64,000 nucleotides of DNA. It comes from Thermoplasmata archaeon (GTDB lineage: Archaea > Thermoplasmatota > Thermoplasmata > Lutacidiplasmatales > UBA184). Under the pieces are notes generated by a model. That model made no database searches, was not told where the DNA came from, and saw nothing but the letters and a program-made list of their open reading frames with translations. The translations under genes and the position numbers were made by a program. The stretch lies in assembly GCA_021844945.1 (NCBI GenBank), contig JAKBSJ010000005.1, positions 55,551 through 119,550 on the forward strand, in the 5' to 3' direction. Below are positions 63,763 to 64,000 of this stretch, piece after piece. Position 1 is the first letter of the stretch. Every line of letters starts with the position of its first letter.

Positions 63763-64000
63763 ATACCTCGCCCCTCTCCGTAGCTCAAGCGCGAGGCGCT
63801 CCCTCACGGGGGCGTGCGTGCTCGGCGCTGCCACGGCGAGCCGGGGATCCATGATCCGGCCTCTTCCAAGGCAACGCCACACGATGGCCCGATGGGGCGT
63901 GGAGCCCCGAGATCCCCTCCCTCGCAAGGGGGAGTGACCTCTCGGGACCGACAAGGAAGAGACGAGAAACGTACGCGAATAGCTCATCCAGTAAGCAAAA
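63763..64000 (+). other. TATA-led tail region without a recognised gene
   Basis: gttaaatacctc at 63758-63769 overlaps the HAD stop codon and looks like a strong TATA box, so a transcript probably starts near 63790. The 210 nt that follow contain hairpins (for example gccgg...ccggc around 63838-63858, ggggcgtggagcccc near 63893-63907, and ccctccctcgcaaggggga) and no convincing coding frame. It could be the leader of a gene beyond the window or a structured RNA; I found no tRNA arms, RNase P, SRP or rRNA signature. Confidence 0.35.

Overview
The window is 64 kb of GC-rich archaeal chromosome, most likely from the Thermoplasmatota (class Thermoplasmata or a relative). The archaeal assignment rests on MCM helicase, NMD3, HerA, the proteasome beta subunit, the KH-MBL-beta-CASP nuclease aCPSF1, a two-ring VCP/Cdc48 ATPase, archaeal SepF, eL18/eL30 and RNA polymerase subunits H, N, B, A' and A''. 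The unsplit rpoB beside a split rpoA, plus MutS and MutL, fit Thermoplasmata better than most methanogen or halophile lineages; this placement is inference. The sequence looks like core chromosome throughout. I see no insertion sequences, CRISPR arrays or prophage genes.

Layout. 1-6.3 kb: end of aspS, mcm, a DUF424 gene, nmd3, a small unknown gene, a gene-poor stretch of about 600 bp, then sepF and an M17 aminopeptidase. 6.3-11.5 kb: herA (minus), a coiled-coil gene, a glycosyltransferase and a PRC-barrel gene (minus), and the eL18-uL13-uS9-rpoN operon. 11.6-20.2 kb: a giant membrane-anchored surface protein and vcp (minus), an unknown gene (plus), and an ABC exporter (minus). 20.3-27.1 kb: an MBL hydrolase, Cgi121 of KEOPS, tRNA-Gly and tRNA-Ser, then a mutS-mutL-(PD-(D/E)XK nuclease-like)-(zinc-ribbon) cluster. 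27.1-31.4 kb: a TMEM175-type channel and an sdhA-sdhB-(CCG-domain subunit) operon (minus). 31.6-39.0 kb: psmB and aCPSF1 (plus), guaA subunit B-purE (minus), a dolichol-kinase-like gene and alaS. 39.1-48.4 kb: an MFS transporter, then two minus operons: acyl-CoA mutase-folC-nth, and purS-purL-dph6-methyltransferase. 48.5-53.3 kb: a 1262-residue sedolisin-type secreted protease and a cluster of three small genes. 53.4-62.4 kb: tRNA-Lys, then rpoH-rpoB-rpoA1-rpoA2-rpl30e-nusA. 62.5-64 kb: an unknown gene, an HAD hydrolase and a TATA-led tail with no recognisable gene.

The strongest unusual signal is in the tRNA genes. tRNA-Lys(TTT) is interrupted twice, once in the D-loop and once in the T-loop. 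tRNA-Gly(TCC) is interrupted at the same T-loop site. All three introns (31, 38 and 33 nt) fold into bulge-helix-bulge (BHB) or near-BHB motifs whose predicted cuts restore canonical tRNAs, and none is at the usual anticodon-loop site 37/38. Other points of interest are a nuclease-fold gene overlapping mutL, an acyl-CoA mutase whose specificity residues look non-methylmalonyl, a sedolisin ending in a membrane helix and a zinc ribbon, and a VCP ending in a proteasome-docking HbYX motif.

Transcription signals are simple. Several genes have an AT-rich TATA-like box only 22-34 nt upstream of the start codon, which implies leaderless mRNAs. Genes within operons overlap by ATGA or GTGA junctions, and several convergent pairs share interlocked stop codons.
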